This document shows, piece by piece, positions 46,976 to 49,555 of a DNA stretch of 49,555 nt. Both the position numbers and the translations under genes were made by a program. The stretch's first letter is position 1, and every line of letters begins with the position of its first letter. The notes under the pieces were generated by a model, which searched no databases, was not told where the DNA came from, and saw nothing but the letters and a program-made list of their open reading frames with translations. This DNA comes from Candidatus Wolfebacteria bacterium (lineage in GTDB: Bacteria > Patescibacteriota > Minisyncoccia > UBA6257 > UBA9933): assembly GCA_016214005.1 (NCBI GenBank), contig JACRPK010000018.1, positions 1 through 49,555 on the forward strand. Direction: 5' to 3'.

Positions 46976-47335
46976 ATGAAATATGGACAAAAAGAAATAA
47001 AAAGCTCCAAACTTGAAATTTGGGATAATCCGTTTCCTGACAGAAATTACACAATTGAAATAACTTATCCGGAATTCACCTGCCTTTGTCCGCGATCCGG
47101 CTATCCGGATTTCGCCTCAATAAACATAAATTACATCCCCAATAAAAAAATCATTGAATTAAAAAGCCTGAAACTTTATTTAAATAGCTTCCGCGATAAA
47201 CATATTTCCCACGAATCTGTTGTTAATGAAATTTTTGACGCTTTAAAGAAAAATCTCAAACCGCGAAAATTAGATGTTATCGGAGACTTTAATGTCCGCG
47301 GCAATGTAAAAACTTTAATAAAAGTTTCGCTTTAA
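46976..47335 (+). CDS. queF: NADPH-dependent 7-cyano-7-deazaguanine reductase QueF
   Basis: Reduces the nitrile of preQ0 to preQ1 in queuosine synthesis. Compact unimodular form (119 residues): [19 protein letters not shown] near residue 29-47 carries the nucleophilic cysteine in the CP motif, [26 protein letters not shown] near 61-86 carries the NADPH-binding and histidine residues. It follows thiI by 21 bases, grouping two tRNA-modification genes. No queC/D/E, folE or tgt is visible in the window. Its end touches the converging PFKFB-like gene (4-base overlap). Confidence 0.93.
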   Translation: MKYGQKEIKSSKLEIWDNPFPDRNYTIEITYPEFTCLCPRSGYPDFASININYIPNKKIIELKSLKLYLNSFRDKHISHESVVNEIFDALKKNLKPRKLDVIGDFNVRGNVKTLIKVSL

Positions 47336-48531
47336 AATTCTAAAATCTCAAAATTATAAAAAGCTTTGTTCGGAGTTATTTTAATTATTTTATTTAATGG
47401 CATTTCAATGTGGGGAATGTCATTTTGCGCGGTTTCTATAAAATATGAAAAAAGGCAGCGATTAACGGCCCGATGAGCAATAATAACCACATTTTTATCC
47501 TGTCTTTCAACTTCAAAAATAACTTTTTTTATTCTTTGAATAAGCATTTTATAGGATTCCCCTTTTGGATAGCAAAAATTAAATTTATCATTCTTGCGAT
47601 CTAAATAAATTTTCGGAAATTTCTCGGCAATTTCTTCATAACTTAAGCTGTCGCAAATTCCCGAATTTATCTCGCTTAATTCTTCAAGTTTTATTTTTTG
47701 ATGTTTTAAAAACTCGGCAGTTTTAATTGTCCTTGTCTTTGGGCTTATGAAAACCGTCAGATCAAAATCATTGAAATAATCCGCCAGCTTTTTGGCATAT
47801 TCAACGCCGCTATCAGTTAAAAGCGAATCACCGCCGATTTTATTTTCCAGATTAAAAAATGTTTCGCCGTGGCGCGTCAAATAAACATTTTTCTTGATAA
47901 ATCTTAAATTCCCCAAAAATTCCGCGAGCTCATCAAAAAAGATATTCGTTCTTCCATCGAAATTCTTTTCAATCCGTTCGCCAAAATTAAAAATTTTTAT
48001 ATATGGTATCTCGCTCATCGACTCATACACTTTTTCATAATGCCTTAATCTTTCTTCAAAATCTTTTTTTGCCCATTTTTCGTCTTTGCCTTCATAATCA
48101 GCGCTATTTTTTATTTTTATTCCGATAATTTCATCAATAATTTTTTGGTTGTCGCAGATATTCTCAATAAAAATATAATCTAAGCCTGATTTTTGACATT
48201 CTTTTGCCAGATAATTTCGGCGTTTTGGCGTTACGTTGGTAGCATCATAAATCGCAATTTCGCCATTATTTTTAAGCCACTGGATTAAATTGCTGAAACA
48301 TTTTTTAGCGACTTCTTCTCTTTGTTTTGAAAATTTTTCGCAATTCGGATTGAAAAAATCGCTTCCTGAAAATTTATCGCCCAAAATTTCCCTTCTATAA
48401 TTTCCGGCATTAAAAATTTTTATTTTATATCCCTGCCATGCCAAATATCTCTGTAATTTTGCGGCCAAAAAACTCTTCCCCCGCGCCGGAAGCCCGACCA
48501 TAATAACAACTAATTTAGTTTGTAAATCCAT
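47332..48531 (-). CDS. bifunctional 6-phosphofructo-2-kinase/fructose-2,6-bisphosphatase-like enzyme
   Basis: 399 residues with both halves of the animal/fungal PFKFB enzyme. Kinase half: Walker A GLPARGKS at 13-20, [18 protein letters not shown] near 45-62, [12 protein letters not shown] near 94-105. Phosphatase half: [10 protein letters not shown] at 218-227 (R220, H221, E223), [14 protein letters not shown] near 261-274, [17 protein letters not shown] near 285-301, [14 protein letters not shown] near 321-334 and the second histidine in IAHRAVNR near 351-358. All expected catalytic residues are visible. It would make and degrade fructose-2,6-bisphosphate, a regulator not usual in bacteria. 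Divergent promoter region of 23 bases upstream. Confidence 0.85.
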   Translation of the reverse strand: MDLQTKLVVIMVGLPARGKSFLAAKLQRYLAWQGYKIKIFNAGNYRREILGDKFSGSDFFNPNCEKFSKQREEVAKKCFSNLIQWLKNNGEIAIYDATNVTPKRRNYLAKECQKSGLDYIFIENICDNQKIIDEIIGIKIKNSADYEGKDEKWAKKDFEERLRHYEKVYESMSEIPYIKIFNFGERIEKNFDGRTNIFFDELAEFLGNLRFIKKNVYLTRHGETFFNLENKIGGDSLLTDSGVEYAKKLADYFNDFDLTVFISPKTRTIKTAEFLKHQKIKLEELSEINSGICDSLSYEEIAEKFPKIYLDRKNDKFNFCYPKGESYKMLIQRIKKVIFEVERQDKNVVIIAHRAVNRCLFSYFIETAQNDIPHIEMPLNKIIKITPNKAFYNFEILEF

Positions 48532-48547
48532 AAATAATTACTATAAT
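48520..48547 (+). promoter_or_regulatory. promoter of the DUF1003 gene, leaderless type
   Basis: TTGTAA, 16-base spacer, TATAAT, 7 bases to the ATG. The -35 lies within the coding start of the divergent PFKFB-like gene. Confidence 0.5.
48540..48545 (-). promoter_or_regulatory. -10 box of the PFKFB-like gene, overlapping the opposing promoter
   Basis: Reading on the reverse strand, TATAGT ends 8 bases before the ATG. It shares four bases with the TATAAT of the opposing gene. Confidence 0.4.
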
Positions 48548-48554
48548 AAAATAT

Positions 48555-49010
48555 ATGAATGACAAAATAAACCCGCCGTCTTTGGAAGAATTAAAAAAAC
48601 TCCGCGAGCCTTTAAAAAACATAAATTTAGAACATAAAAAAACACTCAGTTTTTTGGAAAAATTCGCTGTTTGGATAACCAAACATATCGGCTCAATGGG
48701 ATTTTTTATTATTATTCTTTTTTGGACAATAATCTGGACAAGCTGGAATATATTCGCGCCCGCATCTTTTCAATTTGATCCGTTCCCGGCTTTTGTTTTG
48801 TGGCTTTTTATTTCAAATATGGTTCAACTTTTTTTGCTTCCATTAATTATGATCGGGCAAAATCTCCAAGGGCGGCATGCCGAAACAAGAGCCGCGGCGG
48901 ATTTTGAAATTAATGTAAAAGCGGAAAGAGAAATAGGGGCAATTTTATCTCACTTGGAATATCAAAAAGATTTGATTTTAAAAATATTAAAAAGATTGGA
49001 AGAAAAATAG
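48555..49010 (+). CDS. DUF1003 membrane protein
   Basis: 151 residues: a soluble N-terminus, two membrane helices (about 35-60 and 75-100) separated by WNIFAPASFQFDPFPAFVLW, then the family hallmark IMIGQNLQGRHAETRAAADFEINVKAEREI and a C-terminal coiled coil. DUF1003 proteins are cytoplasmic-membrane proteins without established activity. The gene is divergent from the PFKFB-like gene and is followed by a strong bidirectional hairpin. Confidence 0.88.
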   Translation: MNDKINPPSLEELKKLREPLKNINLEHKKTLSFLEKFAVWITKHIGSMGFFIIILFWTIIWTSWNIFAPASFQFDPFPAFVLWLFISNMVQLFLLPLIMIGQNLQGRHAETRAAADFEINVKAEREIGAILSHLEYQKDLILKILKRLEEK

Positions 49011-49011
49011 A

Positions 49012-49057
49012 AAAACAATAATCGCTCAAAATTTTAATTTTGAGCGATTATTGTTTT
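49012..49057. terminator. bidirectional hairpin terminator
   Basis: A perfect 20-bp inverted repeat (AAAACAATAATCGCTCAAAA and complement) with a six-base spacer lies two bases after the DUF1003 stop and ten bases before the end of the converging SWIB gene. Both flanks give A/T runs. Confidence 0.85.
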
Positions 49058-49066
49058 ATTGTTATT

Positions 49067-49321
49067 TTATGAAAGATGTTTTGAAACGAGTTTCGTCATT
49101 TCAAACATATTAACATTTCCTTTGCCGCCGAACACTTTTTTAAGATTTTCATCGGCGTTAATGTTGCGTTTGTCTTTAGAATCTTGAAGATTATTTTTTT
49201 TAATATATACCCAAAGTTCTTTAACAACTTCCGATCTTGGCATTGGTCCCTTGCCGACTACCACGGCTAATTCAGAACTAATATTCATCGGCTTCATAAA
49301 GGCGGAATTAGTTTTCGCCAT
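49067..49321 (-). CDS. SWIB/MDM2-domain protein
   Basis: 84 residues, almost entirely one SWIB domain: FMKPMNISSELAVVVGKGPMPRSEVVKELWVYIKKNNLQDSKDKRNINADENLKKVFGGKGNVNMFEMTKLVSKHL, matching the eukaryotic SWI/SNF-associated SWIB fold at its usual spacing. Free-standing SWIB proteins occur in Chlamydiae and some other bacteria, where they have been proposed to bind DNA or proteins; no specific role can be read here. It has a conserved 4-residue MAKT leader. Confidence 0.9.
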   Translation of the reverse strand: MAKTNSAFMKPMNISSELAVVVGKGPMPRSEVVKELWVYIKKNNLQDSKDKRNINADENLKKVFGGKGNVNMFEMTKLVSKHLS

Positions 49322-49465
49322 ATTTTTAAATTATTCGTTAATATTGCCCCGACCTTTTTAAGTATCTAATTATTATCATTTTATTGATGAAAAACGAATA
49401 AGTCAACAATAACCACGCGAATTCAAATCTGAACTGCACCACTTAGCAAAAAACGAAAATCCTGC

Positions 49466-49508
49466 GGAGAGGTATTCGTATGATACTCATACGACGAATA
49501 TACTCTCC
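49466..49508 (+). promoter_or_regulatory. imperfect palindrome before the transposase start
   Basis: GGAGAG..TATTCGT and its near complement ending CTCTCC form a long imperfect hairpin directly before the transposase ATG, where it could restrict translation. No other gene is seen between the SWIB gene and this point; the 190 bases hold only this hairpin and the likely IS end. Confidence 0.45.
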
Positions 49509-49510
49509 AT

Positions 49511-49555
49511 ATGTACACACAATTCACCAAAGAAACCCGCATTGAGCTTGCCGCG
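49511..49555 (+). CDS. IS30-family transposase, N-terminal fragment (cut by the window edge)
   Basis: The open frame reads MYTQFTKETRIELAA and runs off the window. It matches the first residues of IS30-family transposases (MYTHLT..ERIEIAALL type), the start of an HTH. A terminal inverted repeat is expected upstream, possibly around 49430-49450 (CTGCACCACTTAGC), but without the other end this cannot be confirmed. Only 15 residues are visible. Confidence 0.6.
   Translation, partial: MYTQFTKETRIELAA

Overview
The window looks like a chromosome segment of a Candidate Phyla Radiation (Patescibacteria) bacterium, most likely Parcubacteria. The DNA is AT-rich with Lys/Ile/Asn/Phe-rich proteins, genes are tightly packed and often overlap by a few bases, and many enzymes are reduced versions of their families: ProRS without its editing insert, a trigger factor without a PPIase domain, a ComEC without its nuclease domain and a short DnaX. 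Surface proteins carry the GYAWSSNIGWISF-type repeat that I associate with Parcubacteria. UGA is used as a stop (for example at the ends of dedA and mnmA), so this is not the recoded Gracilibacteria/Absconditabacteria code. Organism assignment is inference; no 16S rRNA gene is present.

Layout. 1-490: a small, GC-richer, strongly Shine-Dalgarno-led gene and terminator unlike the rest. 545-7215: proS-mreB-PBP2 operon, then GalT-like, DedA, FtsB-like and site-2 protease genes. 7227-9106: inverted-repeat element and a VirD4/TraG-like ATPase. 9192-14759: a single-chain PheRS with a fused FDX-ACB domain, tRNA-Glu, recG, two pseudopilins and two HicAB toxin-antitoxin pairs. 14800-18219: a surface locus (GYAW-repeat protein with an 8-bp tandem repeat, PilX-like pilin, repeat-bearing membrane protein, S74-chaperone fibre-like protein). 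18280-24360: sensor kinase, cyclophilin, DoxX, putative glycoside hydrolase, half-size MFS, Obg, and a protein of the DNA-base-hypermodification helical family. 24437-30442: DEAD-box helicase, ABC-F, trigger factor, tRNA-Gln, a LAGLIDADG-like ORF and dnaX. 30443-30860: a tandem 85-bp duplication running into an odd initiator tRNA, then tRNA-Met. 30860-38484: EF-P with a non-canonical loop, mnmA with an in-frame structured insertion, cobalamin adenosyltransferase, ComEC, ThpR, S41 protease, L9, L27 and a PolB-like exonuclease. 38487-49321: PD-(D/E)XK nuclease, GltX, SIMPL protein, a ferric-reductase-like flavoprotein with ApbE, RsmE, ThiI, QueF, a eukaryotic-type PFK-2/FBPase-2, DUF1003 and SWIB proteins. 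The right edge starts an IS30-like transposase.

How it works together. Translation and tRNA modification are well represented (three aminoacyl-tRNA synthetases, EF-P, MnmA, ThiI, QueF, RsmE, Obg, L9, L27, four tRNAs), alongside cell-wall elongation (MreB, PBP2), DNA uptake/attachment (pseudopilins, ComEC, surface fibres) and DNA repair. A recurrent theme is that -10 hexamers sit only 6-9 bases before the ATG, which predicts leaderless transcripts as a normal mode of expression. Convergent gene pairs are separated by long hairpin elements that probably serve as bidirectional terminators. The most noteworthy single observations are the bacterial PFKFB-type enzyme, the base-hypermodification-family protein, the mitochondrial-style PheRS, the potentially phase-variable surface protein, the EF-P lacking its modifiable lysine, and the duplicated hairpin overlapping the initiator tRNA.
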